A DNA stretch of 64,000 nucleotides from Crotalaria pallida (Eukaryota > Streptophyta > Magnoliopsida > Fabales > Fabaceae), in assembly GCA_037953625.1 (NCBI GenBank), contig CM075656.1, positions 75,597,001-75,661,000 on the forward strand, written 5' to 3'. The position numbers were made by a program, and so were the translations under genes. Positions 10,882-21,876 of this stretch are shown here, one piece after another. Within the stretch, counting starts at the first letter, position 1. The number at the start of each line of letters is the position of its first letter. Below the pieces are notes generated by a model. That model made no database searches, was not told the origin of the DNA, and saw only the letters and a program-made list of their open reading frames with translations.

Positions 10882-11802
10882 TAAGATAACAAACAATTAG
10901 GGTATGTAACTTTCCCTATTTGAGAACGTTATTACTATTAATTATCCTTGCTTTATAATAGAGTAAAAAGTAATATTCGTGATGTCAGGTTAATGCTATC
11001 TGCTAAATTATTTGCTGCAACTTAGACATACACTCACATTTGTACTGCATGTTCCCCCCTCATCAACTTGCAGTATATGTCTTTGGAAAGTTGTTTACTG
11101 TTTTAGATATTCCTTTTAAAAGAGACTTGAATATAAGAAGAATACCATAAAGTGAAGAATACCATATATACTTTAACTATTATATATGCTTTGGTTAATT
11201 AACTTACACTTTTTTTTGCAGTATTTCAAGTATACTGCATATATGAGAAGAATGCCATAATATCATGTATCTGAACTGAAGTTGTTTTTTTTCCTTGATT
11301 TTATGTAGCCAGGCAAGGAAAGGCCAGCTTGTTAGCTTGTGGCATGTAATGTTCGTTGCAGATAAAGTATTTCTTCCCCAGAGTTTTGTTGTGAATTTTT
11401 TCATATTATATTAAATTATGAAGAATGGTCTTGGACAAAGTAGAATGAAGGAACAGTCAGGGAATTAATACAGACAATCTGTTTGTAAGAGTATTTGGTT
11501 TGATTTTTTAAATTGTTGTCTTCTATATATCAACTGGTTGCTATTTCTCAAGGCGTTGAGATCATGATGACTCGTGTTTGCATAACGATGCTTACTAACC
11601 TTTGCCATGTATCCTAATAGTTATATTTGGGAGGTATGTTTACAAATTATTGTGTAGCGGGGAAGAGTATGAGGGTATCACTTGAATTTTTAGTGGAAAA
11701 TCCTAAACCTGATGAGAGTGAAGTAGAATAACTTGCCTTCTAGGGTCTTGGTGGACAGATTTAAAAACTCAGCAGCTCGAACTGAATCTACTTGCAACAC
11801 CT
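10882..11802 (+). other. 3' UTR with probable intron, and flank of gene B
   Basis: Just after the stop codon a consensus donor (AG|GGTATGT, GT at 10902) faces an acceptor after a T-run (TTTTTTTTGCAG, ending 11221). The arrangement is conserved in D, E and F and, at a distance, in gene G. Beyond the 3' UTR the sequence is the shared flank seen in all units. Confidence 0.5.
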
Positions 11803-11954
11803 TCTTCTTCTAAACCATCTTGTTGCGTACAGAATGGTGGGTTTTCAGACTCATTGATCGATCCCATAGGTGTTGCCGGGTCTTTGTCCAAGAATTGCAT
11901 TCCACCACTATTTGTGACAGGTATGGTTGTTGTATTTGGAGGATGCATTGGATA

Positions 11955-12227
11955 TTAGTAAGGGAAGAAGTGGTGATTTGGAGTAGATGAGTTCATTTGT
12001 GTATTTGGGTAAAATGGATTGAATGAGTTTTGTGGAGCAATTTGTGGATTTGGGTAAAAAGGTGTGTGAGAACTTTGAGGATGTGGGTAAAAAGGTGCAT
12101 ATCCACTTTGAGAATTTGGTATGTGATGAGGATTTTGAGAGTTACATGGATTTTGAGAGTTAGAAGCATGAGACACACTTGATAATAATTTTCTAAGAGT
12201 TTCTAATTCAACTTGAGCAGGATCCAT
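11955..12227 (-). pseudogene. N-terminal fragment of a transposon ORF (copy in unit B)
   Basis: The 90-aa frame starts MDPAQVELETLRKLLSSV and continues with N/Q/P/S-rich repeats (several FYPHPQ and FYPNPQ blocks). It stops at a TAA (HHFFPY, stop), but the same frame continues beyond with ordinary-looking protein sequence including 'PPFCTQQDGLEAIDLEEEE', so the stop looks like a nonsense mutation. The frame is then truncated by the edge of the insertion. No catalytic domain is present. The style recalls the low-complexity N-termini of plant Myb/SANT-like ORF1 proteins, but I cannot confirm the family. Confidence 0.45.
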
Positions 12228-12407
12228 GAAAATAAATTTATGGACTTGAAAAAATTGAATGTCAATGAGATGAGAAGAAGAAAAATTATAAAGAGATTAT
12301 AGTGTATGAAATAGATTGAAATAAGAACTAATTGAATGAAGGTATTGTGTGAATTGAACTTCAAAATTACTCATGCATATATAGTAAAATTTGTTAACAG
12401 CTAGTTA

Positions 12408-12485
12408 TATTACCGTTGCTGCAATTGCAACGGTAATAATCTGAAGACTCATTGCTCTTGTATACACATAGCAACGGTAATAATT
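12408..12485. repeat. ACCGTTGC inverted and direct motifs
   Basis: Three copies of ATTACCGTTGC or its inverse GCAACGGTAAT lie within 80 bp. The first two form a palindrome about 'ctgcaattg'. They sit between the minus-strand ORF fragment and the plus-strand C/T-rich stretch, where a divergent promoter or transposase-binding region might be. The same array recurs at about 24606-24683. Confidence 0.55.
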
Positions 12486-13460
12486 TCATAACCAATGGTC
12501 TCATACTCTCATTTGTTGAGTACTCCCTACTTCTCTATTATACACACACAAACACTCCCTACTTTTCTACTATACACACAAAAACACTCCCTCCTCTGCC
12601 AACAAAAGACCAAAACCCGATTAGCTCTCACTCTCCCTTCCACCTTGCCTCACTCTCCCTCCGATCTGCTCACTTCCCTCCCACCCTCCGCCGTCCCTCC
12701 CTCACGATCTTCTCACCCTCCGCCGATCTCCCTTCTCAGTCTCCGATCGCAGTCGCGATCTCAGTCTCTCACTCCACGATCTCAGCTCGCGATCTCAGAC
12801 TCTCCCTCCACGATCTCAGTTCGCGATCTCCGTCTCTCCCTCCACGATCTCAGTCTCTAATCTCACTCTCAGCTCCAATTGATCTCCGTTTCACAACTCT
12901 CCGATGGCTCTCCGATCCATGGATCTACTTCAACTCACGCGATCTCTCTCCAATTCACTCTCTCCGACATGGATCTCGACATGCAGATGTCGATCTCTCT
13001 CCACCGCCACTGATAGGTTCTTCGTTCCCTTTTTTTTCTTTCTTATATTTTTTTCTGATTTGTTTCGTTTTTTTTTCTTTTTCTTTCTGCAATTTCCTAT
13101 ATTTTTTTATTTTATGTAATTTCTTTGCTTTATTTTCTTTTTCAGTGATGATTTTTATTGTAATTTTTTTTTATTGTAAATTTGTATCTTGTTGTTGTGG
13201 ATGAACAACTGGATGTTGATGATGAATTCGGTGGGTATTGCTGTTGTTGTTGAAATTGCCGTTGCATTCTCCCTCCTTTTTCCAATTACTTTATTCGTTT
13301 CTCTCTCCTTCACCTCTCCCTTTTCTGACACAAAGCAACACAAAGCAGTGTCCCAATTTATGGACACTAGCTAATTTGGGACGAAAACTAGGTGCTCCAC
13401 ACCGGTATCCCTAATTAGTGGTTGTCCCTAAAATTTTATGGACATACCGGTGTGAATGCT

Positions 13461-14583
13461 CTAAGAGCTACTTAGCTCAAAATGATGAAAAAACAAAAGG
13501 TTTATATATGTATATGAGCTGATAATATTATTATTGTGGGTGAAAGAATGAAAGCATTCAAACCCTTTGACCAGACCGTGCTTGTATAATGGGTTTAATT
13601 TGGAAAATTTGGCTCTACAAAGTTTTTCGTATTTATCTTCATTGCTAATTTTGTTGATATATAAATGGTAAAAACAAATAAATGATGCAGATTTATTTAG
13701 GATTTAGCAAGTTTGTCTTGTTAGCATTACAAAAGTGAAGGGTTTCCCTTTCTTACTTAGGTGGTCTTAATTGTTGAAATGTCCTTCCATTTTGGTCTGA
13801 ATTTCAATTTAGGATACTGTTTTTATGGCAACACATACATCTCGTTGGTCCTGATCATTTGTCCAGGATTCTTGCATTCAAATACTCCGTATATTTTTCT
13901 ATCAAGAACTAATTGTTTTCTTTATGGAATTTAAATAAACAAATTTGAAAGTGTAAGTTTTTATAGTAGGAAATTAAATTGTATTCTTAGTTAATAAAAA
14001 TGATGTTTTAACTTTTTAATATTCACTCTGGTCCTATATGTAAGACTTTTTGAGATTTTTCACTTTCATCAAATAAGATAGTTAAATTTGTCAGTGACAT
14101 TGTAAATTTGAAAATTATCATACTTTTTCAAAACTACCCTTATCATTATTATTGGGATTTTAAAAGTGTTAGAGTTTATAGAAGTGTTTGTGTAAAGAAG
14201 TACAATTAAATACAATTGGAAAATTGAAATATTGTGTTATATAAATAAAATCAAAATAAAAACCCCATAATGATTTTATATATGGGACGACAGAATAGAA
14301 TATAACTTTATCTTTTATAATGGTTTATCCTATATATAACTAGCGTGTCGACAACCACTCCCGTGCCTGGATACATATACCCTCTTTAATGCTTAGAAAG
14401 TGAATAATTTTTTTCTTCTTACAGGTCAACAGTGGAAGAAGAGATCCTTAGATCACTTATTGCTACTAATTTCAAAGACAAAAATTGTGTTTTCTTGAAG
14501 ATGTACATTGACTTAGTAATTAACTATATGGCATAAAGAGAAATTAACAATAAATTCAAATGCCATAGTTATTACAGATATTA
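13461..14583 (+). repeat. Unit B downstream flank with a deletion junction
   Basis: Shared flank sequence. A decayed Stowaway-like segment lies at about 14031-14302 ('tggtcctatatgtaag' facing 'ttatatatgggacgac'). At about 14365 'cccgtgcctg' joins 'gatacatatacc'. Unit D has 1143 bp between these points (about 26569-27711), so unit B carries a deletion with a CTG overlap at the ends. Confidence 0.7.
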
Positions 14584-14857
14584 CTCCCTCCAGTCCTATT
14601 TATAAGTCACATTCTAGAAGGATTCTTTGGTCCTATTTATAAGTCACTTTGTATTTTCTAGGAGACATTTATTGTTATTTTCTCTTATTTGCCTTTTGCT
14701 CATTAATGTGAAGTAATACATTGTGAAATTTCCAATGCAAGTTAAGAGGGTAAGATTGTAATGTTGAAATATTTTTTTAAAGTTTCAAGAAACCTAACTA
14801 CCCTCCTTGGTCTGTGAGATATGGTTAAGTATGCCCTATAAATAGGACCAGAGGGAG
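14584..14857. mobile_element. Stowaway-type MITE (copy in unit B)
   Basis: The 274-bp element starts CTCCCTCCAGTCCTATTTAT and ends with the complement ATAGGACCAGAGGGAG. It is flanked by TA on both sides, the target duplication of Tc1/mariner elements. Units C (about 19331) and E (about 36341) keep the empty site 'cagatattaacattaat'. No coding capacity. Confidence 0.88.
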
Positions 14858-15848
14858 TAACATTAATTACATAATGGAACGGTAACCATAGTTATTTCAA
14901 AAATCACATACCACACAACACATTTGTGTCAAAAATTTGGATGATAAGGAATAGCTGCACCCTATTTTATGAACTTCTTTTTGGGTTTCAGTAATAAGAG
15001 AAATATGCCTTGAAAAAGGTGGAGGTTGACTCATTTAGAAAAAGAAAATGGTGATCTTGAAAACGACAAACAAAAAATGGGAGAAAGAATCAATTTATTT
15101 TGGAAAATGTTCAGTTATGTATCAATTATTTAGAGAAATGATGCATTCATCCTTATTTAGAGTGATGACTTATAAGTCTAAAAATTAGAGAAAATTGTGA
15201 TCATCATAGTAAATATTCATAGTGACATACACACCTATCTAGTCTTAGGAATTCCACCCGTTTTTCTTATTTTGCATTCCGTCCGGTCTTATTTGTAAGA
15301 TCATTTTAAGAAAAAAAATTAAGCCTTATTTATAAGATCATTTTTCAATTTCCAATAACATTTAATTACTTCTTTCCAAAAATATTCCTATTAAATCAAT
15401 ACTTTTTAGTTTTAGAATCTCAATAACAATTATATATAAGAGTAGTTTTAAAAAAGTATATTACATGTTGACATTTTCAACACCATTAATTAACAACTTT
15501 AATTTATTTTCTTGGTGAACGTGGATTTTTTCAAAAGAATGTTACATATAAGACATGATGAAGTATTTTATTTTGTATTTTATGTTGCACTAACACTCCT
15601 TATGACCAAAATTTCAATTAAAATCAATGATTTTTTATTCTTCTTTTCATTCTCGATTCTCCTGTCACTTCTTCAATCATATGTTACAAATTTTCGTTAG
15701 TTTGTCCTCGTTCGGTAATGAGACATGATATTGATATGTTATAAAATTTACAAAATTCATAAAGATAAAATAAAAATGGAAGTTGGTTGTATATGGTTTG
15801 TATAAGGGGAAATTCATTTAGTATACCTTTTTTTTTGTCATGTATACC

Positions 15849-15882
<34 letters not shown>

Positions 15883-15946
15883 GAAGTAGTGTATTTCGTA
15901 ACAAAAAATTATTATTCGAGCTTACGAACTGAACAATTTCGAATTT
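14858..15946 (+). repeat. Flank between units B and C
   Basis: Shared unit sequence without a gene, including an (ATT)n run at 15848-15881. The stretch 15700-15946 is the upstream region of unit C and matches 29060-29280. It ends at a deletion junction where 'caatttcgaattta' meets the inside of a SINE. Confidence 0.65.
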
Positions 15947-16034
15947 AGTGGGAATCGAACCCGGGCTATTTGCACCCTTGTCCATTCTCAGGATTTCAGT
16001 TGGGGCCTTACACCAACTGAACCAAACCCCGTTG
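15947..16034 (-). mobile_element. Truncated SINE in unit C
   Basis: Only the tRNA-like head of the SINE seen whole at 9191 and 30001 remains, including its B-box GGTTCGATTCC. The tail, plus the promoter and leader exon of unit C, were lost in a deletion of about 836 bp relative to unit E, with TTTA shared at the junction. Confidence 0.85.
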
Positions 16035-16338
16035 GTCGTTAGACTGTGATTTTTAATTCCATGAATTTTGTTTTAATTCCATGATTTTTAATTCCATTAA
16101 TCAATTGAAATAGTTTCTAGTAATTGAATGTTATCTTGCAGTTTTCTCCGTCAAATCATGTTTTAGGCTTTTAGGTTTAGCTATATATTCATTTAAAATG
16201 TGTTTTAATTGATTGTGATTATCATATTTCTGAGTTGTTTTCATTGCTTCATTCCATGCCTAACCACTGTTATGTGCTTTTGCTGAATTTTTCTGATTTT
16301 TTATTTTATTTTTTTAATATCTGAATTTCAGATACATC

Positions 16339-16868
16339 ATGGCATCCAATTTTCCCGAAGAATTGTTGTCGGAAATCCAGTTGAGGTTGTCTGTGAAGTC
16401 ACTCCTTCGTTTCATGTGTGTGAAAAAGTCATGGGCCTCTCTCGTTTCCGATCCAAACTTTGCTAAACTGCATTTTGACCGTACAACACCGCATGATCAT
16501 GAACTCCTTCTGGACGTGCTCCCGAGAGAATCCTGTGTCAAATTGCTCGACTTGGAGGGATCACTAGAGGAACATTCCATGGACTTGGTTTTTCCAATTT
16601 TGTGGTCACCAATTTTTGATGATGAGTTTAATATTGATATTATAGGTGTTCGCAGAGGATTTATCCTTTTCGCGCACTACACCCCCCCAGTGACAAGATA
16701 TTGGACTCCTTCCGCTTTCTTTGTGAGTAACCCTGCTACCGGTGTCAACAGAACAATTTCATTTTATCCATCATTTTCTCCAGCTTTGTCTGGCATTGTT
16801 GGATCTGACGAATGTCATTATAATATTCGTTATAGTTTTGAGTATGATGCACTTAGAGATGATTACTA
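16339..16868 (+). pseudogene. F-box/FBA gene, 3' truncated and promoterless (unit C)
   Basis: The first 177 codons follow the 392-aa F-box gene of unit E almost exactly, with an F-box core 'RLSVKSLLRF' that carries serine in place of the usual proline at residue 18. At about 16868 the codons for 'RDDYY' run into non-coding flank ('cccttatcattattattggg'), adding a dozen unrelated residues before a stop. Compared with unit E, about 2.8 kb is missing, with an ACTA overlap at the junction. The TATA box and leader exon are also deleted (see 15947), although the splice acceptor before the ATG survives. A product, if made, would have the F-box but only half of the FBA region. Confidence 0.9.
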
Positions 16869-16994
16869 CCCTTATCATTATTATTGGGATTTTAAAAAGT
16901 GTTGAGTTTATAGAAGTGTTTGTGTAAAGAAGTACAATTAAATACAATTGGAAAATTGAAATATTGTGTTATATAAATAAAATCAAAATAAAAA

Positions 16995-17899
16995 GGCTTG
17001 ATTGCATAATTGGTCCTTTATCTTATTTATTAGATTCACTTTGGTCCTTTATCTTTTTTTTGCAATTTAATGGTCCTTTATTTTTTTTAAAAGATTCAGT
17101 TTGGTTCTTCCGTTAAAATAAAGTTAAATGAGAAGAAATATTCCAAGAATATTTCCCCTTTAGGCTTAATTGCATAATTGGTCCTTTATCTTATTTATTA
17201 GATTCACTTTGGTCCTTTATCTTAATATTCCAAGAATATTCTCTCTTCTTCTTCCTCTTCCTCTGCTCTCTCCTTACAGCGGCTGCAGCCACCATGGGCT
17301 CACACCCTCTTCCCTCGAAAATCATCAAATTTCTTCAAATTTCTTCAACATTCTTCAATTTTTCACGGTTTTTAAGCTTTATTTTCATTATTCCTAAAAA
17401 AAAATCGTGTTTTTCGTTCTTTTTTCCTCAAAATCCGAATTCTAGGGTCCCTTTTCTAAAATCTTGGTTATCAACAATGGTCTCCTCCTCTGAACCTGCT
17501 GGAAAACGTGTGAAAACACGTGCAAAACGTTTCAACAACTCCGATTAATTTCTAAAAATGGCGGTGAGGTGGCATGGGCGGTGGCGGCGGCGCCCATGGT
17601 GGCTGCCGCCGCTGCTTGTAAGGAGAGAGCAGAAGAAAAGGAAGAAGAAGAGGGAATATTATTGGAATATTAAGATAAAGGAGCAAAGTGAATCTAATAA
17701 ATAAGATAAAGGACCAATTATGCAATTAAGCCTAAAGGGGAATATTCTTGGAATATTCCTTCTCATTTAACTTTATTTTAACGGAAGGACCAAACTGAAT
17801 CTTAAAAAAAAAATAAAGGACCAATAAATTGCACAAAAAAGATAAAGGACCAAAGTGAATCTAGTAAATAAGATAAAGGACCAATTATGCAATTAAGCC
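16995..17899. mobile_element. Foldback MULE-type MITE, 905 bp (copy in unit C)
   Basis: The ends are long inverted repeats of roughly 300 bp, starting GGCTTGATTGCATAATTGG and ending CCAATTATGCAATTAAGCC. A 9-bp target duplication AAATAAAAA flanks it (16986-16994 and 17900-17908). Units B and D keep the empty site. Each arm contains the terminal motif twice, as if the end of the element had been duplicated inward. The centre (about 17290-17600) is GC-richer, with an inverted 'gccaccatgggc' pair and a short reading frame that I regard as non-coding. The 9-bp duplication points to the Mutator superfamily. Confidence 0.88.
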
Positions 17900-17908
17900 A
17901 AATAAAAA

Positions 17909-19886
17909 CCCCATAATGATTTTATATATGGGACGACAGAATAGAATATAACTTTATCTTTTACAATTGTTTATCCTATATATAACTAGCGTGTCGACAG
18001 TCACTCTCGCTTGTCGACCCGCATTCTTATTGTCGTGTTTTTGTTGTAAATAGTGAGTAATAAAATGATATATTACATAATCAGTATGAATAAAAAAAAT
18101 TTATTTCTGTTTTTTTTTATTCAAAGTGCGCTATAAGGAGTGTAAAGAGAAATATGTATGAAACATTAGACAATAGCTTTTTTCTTATTCATACTTCTGA
18201 CCATGCTCTTAGTGCAATACTTGAATAAGCTCATCATTCTTTGATAAGATGATTGACTTAAGAAAGATACAATATTCATATCAAATTTAAGACAAAAGAA
18301 AAAAAAATGAAATGAACTAAATTAACAATGTTTACTATTTACCAAGTTGAAAGAATGTCCACGTAGCAATTTAGACTTCAATATTAGTGATTATTTCATC
18401 ATTAAAAATATAACATAAAGGTCGAAGGAATTAAAATTTAAGTTCAAGAACAACATTGTCCAAAATTCATTATCCCTTTTCTACAAAATTATATGCCCGA
18501 CAGGTTCCATTTTTTTCTATTCATCAAGAAAAAAACACAGAAACCGGATTTAATTTAATAACAACAAAATGACAGTTTATTTCAATAATTGTGAGTTTTA
18601 AGGAAGAAAAGAATGAAAGGCACACCAAATTTAAAATAAATAATGTTAGAATGTGGTACCATAAACAGCATTTTCAATCTCTAAAATAAGACTTCACTTT
18701 TAATGTAGTTAACATCATGCACATAGTTGACCGTTACATATATTATGTTTTCCATACTTAGTAAGTTAGAAGATGACACTAAGTATAGAAGATGCATGGC
18801 ACGACAGATATGTAAGGGACGACTTTTTTTTTTAGCATAAGCTAATTTATGCAAAAAAAAAATAGTTAAAATAATTTTTTTTAATGATAGTAATAGATTA
18901 CCACCACACCAAAAAACCAAAAAAAGTAATAGAGATTACCACCTTAATAAAATTTGCACACAAATTTTCACATTTTCTTTACAACTACAGTCTCAACAAA
19001 AATTGTAACAAAAAAGTTCTAAAAAATAGAAAAACATTAAAAAGTTAAAAGTAAAAGCTATCTCAAAAAAGACATCAATGAACACTATCAAATTAATTGC
19101 CGTAGTATCTCATAGGTCAGGATACATATACCCTCTTTAATGCTTAGAAAGTGAATGATTTTTTCTTCTTACATGTCAACAGTGGAAGAAGAGATCCTTA
19201 GATCACTTATTGCTACTAATTTCAAAGACAAAAATTGTGTTTTCTTGAAGATGTACATTGACTTAGTAATTAACTATATGGCATAAAGAGAAATTAACAA
19301 TAAATTCAAATACCATAGTCATTACAGATATTAACATTAATTACATAATGAAATGGTAACCATAGTTATTTCAAAAATCACATACCACACAACACATTTG
19401 TGTCAAAAATTTGGATGATAAGGAATAACTGCAACCTATTTTATGAACTTCTTTTTGGGTTTCAATAATAAGAAAAATATGCCTTGCAAAAGGTGGAGGT
19501 TGACACATTTAGAAAAAGAAAATGGTGATCTTGAAAACGACAAACAAAAAATGGGAGAAAGAATCAATTTATTTTGGAAACTGTTCAGTTATGTATCAAT
19601 TATTTAGAGAAATGATGCATTCATCCTTATTTAGAGTGATGACTTATAAGTCTAAAAATTAGAGAAAATTGTGATCATCATAGTAAATATTCATAGTGAC
19701 ATACACACCTATCTAGTCTTAGGAATTCCACCCATTTTTCTTATTTTGCATTCCGTCCGGTCTTATTTATAAGATCATTTTAAGAAAAAAAATTAAGTCT
19801 TATTTATAAGATCATTTTTCAATTTCCAATAACATTTAATTACTTCTTTCCAAAAACATTCATATTAAATCAATACTTTTTGGTTT
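17909..19886. repeat. Replacement block shared by units C, D and E
   Basis: In units C, D and E (and, internally deleted, in B) the host segment that follows 'cctatatataa' in unit A is replaced by a long AT-rich block beginning 'ctagcgtgtcgacag'. Near its start an 8-bp stem GTCGACAG/CTGTCGAC lies next to CTAG, which could be the 3' end of a minus-strand Helitron. No coding sequence is recognised. Normal unit sequence resumes near 19595 ('gttatgtatcaattatttag'). Confidence 0.45.
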
Positions 19887-20780
19887 GGGAAATGTTATTA
19901 ACACACGTTTCATTACTACTTGCACCCGGCTTTTATAATTTTTTGCACTAATTATCAATATTACCCTTATGTTAATATTTACACTTATATATTTAATACT
20001 CACACCCAATCTTTTTATTTACACCCATAATCCTGAAAACCTATTACTTAATCAACTATCACTACTCACACTCACCATCTTCAACCTCTTATCCTCAACC
20101 CACATAATCATCTTCAACCTCTTATCCTTCTCACTCAATTCCATGAAAATTAATTCCATGAAAACATATGATTGCATAGAGTTTATTTGAAAATTATAAT
20201 GGAAAACTATTGAGAAGAGGCAAAGCAAATCTGACGAGAGATGGGATACCAATTAGCAGGTTTAGTGAGCCCCATTTCTACTTTTTTATCTCATTATTTT
20301 CACTTTTCAAACAAAGCTACACAACATAACAAACAGTACGCAGTAAACAGTGAACAGTACGAGTAATAAATAATAACCCAACACCTATTAACACCAACAG
20401 AGGAAATAAATTTCTGCAAATTGAATGCGTTTTTTTAACGGGGAGAGGATTTTGTGCTTTTTTATTTCAAGTCGATAATAAACTAATAATTATTTCTCTG
20501 GATTTATATTTTTTATGGGACTCTAATTAATTTTCGAAGTGTTGGGTGAGAAGGATGAGAGGTTGAAGAAGATTATGTGGGTTGAAGATGAGAGGTTAAA
20601 GACGGTGGGTGTGAGTAATAATGATTGGTTAAGTAATAAGTTTTTCGGATTATAGGTGTAAATAATAAGATTGGGTGTGAGTATTAAATATATGAGTGAA
20701 ATAATAATATAAGGGTAATATTGATAATAAGTGAAAAAAAATTATAAAAACCGGGTGCGCGGGTGTTAATAACATCTCCC
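19887..20780. mobile_element. Long-TIR MITE with 9-bp target duplication, 894 bp (copy in unit C)
   Basis: The ends are GGGAAATGTTATTAACAC and, inverted, GTGTTAATAACATCTCCC. The arms stay complementary for about 250 bp, including the 'cttcaacctcttatcc' and 'ggatgagaggttgaag' blocks. The flanks are TTTTGGTTT and TTTTAGTTT (19878-19886, 20781-20789), a 9-bp duplication with one later change. Units B and D have the empty site. Short reading frames inside one arm are mirror images of each other and are not genes. Confidence 0.87.
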
Positions 20781-20789
20781 TTTTAGTTT

Positions 20790-21594
20790 TAGAATCTCAA
20801 TAACAATTATATATAAGAGTAGTTTTAAAAAAGTATATTACATGTTGACATTTTCAACACCATTAATTAACAACTTTAATTTATTTTCTTGGTGAACGTG
20901 GATTTTTTCAAAAGAATGTTACATATAAGACATGATGAAGTATTTTATTTTGTATTTTATGTTGCACTAACACTCCTTATGACCAAAATTTCAATCATAT
21001 GTTACAAATTTTCGTTAGTTTGTACTCGTTCGGTAATGAGACAGGATATTGATATGTTATAAAATTTACAAAATTCATAAAGATAAAATAAAAATGGAAG
21101 TTGGTTGTATATGGTTTGTATAAGGGGAAATTCATTTAGTATACCTTTTATTATTATTATTATTATTATTATTATGAAGTAGTGTATTTCGTAACAAAAA
21201 ATTATTATTCGAGCTTACAAACTGAACTATTTCGAATTTACGAACTAAACAGCTGACGAACTCAAATCGAATCAAATGTGAACCTAAAAAATAGATCAAT
21301 ATAAAGCTCGGTTCGAACTAGATTCAAACTATTGCTTAACGAACCGAACTTAGCGGAACCAATTTCAATTCAATGTATTTCATTTTCGGTCCTACTATCT
21401 AATATGTGAGGATAAATTATGGTTGATGCTTTTTCCATACCTTTTATTCGTTAACTTTATTTTTCACTAAAAAAAAATTATTTTCATAGTGTAAATATAC
21501 AATACAAATATACACTTTCTTAGTTCTTAAGAAAATAAAAATAAGTAAAATTAGCAAACAAAATGTAGCAAGAAAAGCATTATTTACCCCAAAT
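20790..21594 (+). repeat. Flank between units C and D
   Basis: Shared unit sequence with an (ATT)n run at about 21149-21174. It lacks an 80-bp segment present at 15610-15690. No gene. Confidence 0.6.
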
Positions 21595-21603
21595 TATAAA
21601 TAG
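21595..21603 (+). promoter_or_regulatory. TATA box of unit D
   Basis: TATAAATAG as in the other units, but the leader exon and its splice donor just downstream are gone, replaced by a SINE piece at 21676-21799. Confidence 0.5.
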
Positions 21604-21675
21604 TTGTTAGAAATTAGAAATGGTATCCGAAAATTGACAAAAAAAAAAATCTTCGGGCTGGATCAACCTAACATC

Positions 21676-21799
21676 TTAGTTCAGGTGTTTGAATCTTCCC
21701 TTGTTAGCTGTCCCACCCATTAGAGGTGCCTACAAGCCAGCGAGGAGATTAGTCACTGCGATCGGCGGTGGACACTCCGGTCATGGACCCAAAAAAAAA
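21676..21799 (+). mobile_element. SINE-like fragment of a second family
   Basis: About 124 bp that interrupts unit D between 'cctaacatc' and 'accactgttatg'. It holds a B-box-like GTTTGAATCTTCC near its start and ends in an A9 tail after 'tcatggaccc', as in tRNA-derived SINEs. The A-box head is missing. In unit E the two flanking points are about 720 bp apart, so leader and intron sequence was deleted at the same place. Confidence 0.6.
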
Positions 21800-21876
21800 C
21801 CACTGTTATGTGCTTTTGCTGAATTTTTCTGATTTTTTTATTTTTATTTTTTTAATATCTTAATTTCAGATACATC

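Larger units (their letters stand above)
11803..13460 (-). mobile_element. 1.66-kb insertion carrying an ORF1-like fragment (copy in unit B)
   Basis: Units A and F read straight through 'caacacct|ctaagagc' where this block sits, so it is an insertion. On the minus strand it begins with a subterminal palindrome (CACACCGGTAT at 13398-13408 and its inverse at 13444-13454). It then passes a C/T-rich stretch (12600-13000 on the plus strand), three copies of an ACCGTTGC motif, and the start of a protein reading frame (11955-12227). The frame is cut off at 11803 inside a run of glutamate codons, so the rest of the element is gone. A PIF/Harbinger-type element with a Myb-like ORF1 is my best guess. 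No transposase is present to prove it. Confidence 0.5.

Noticed and set aside
12452..13204. 250-codon plus-strand frame rich in S, L, P and F
   Set aside because: It follows C/T-rich composition, matches no family, and is not kept in the sister copy at 24650, where a one-base indel gives a different 135-codon frame.
19969..20252. Overlapping frames on both strands (also at 36979)
   Set aside because: They lie in one arm of a long-TIR MITE, and their repeats reflect the inverted arms.
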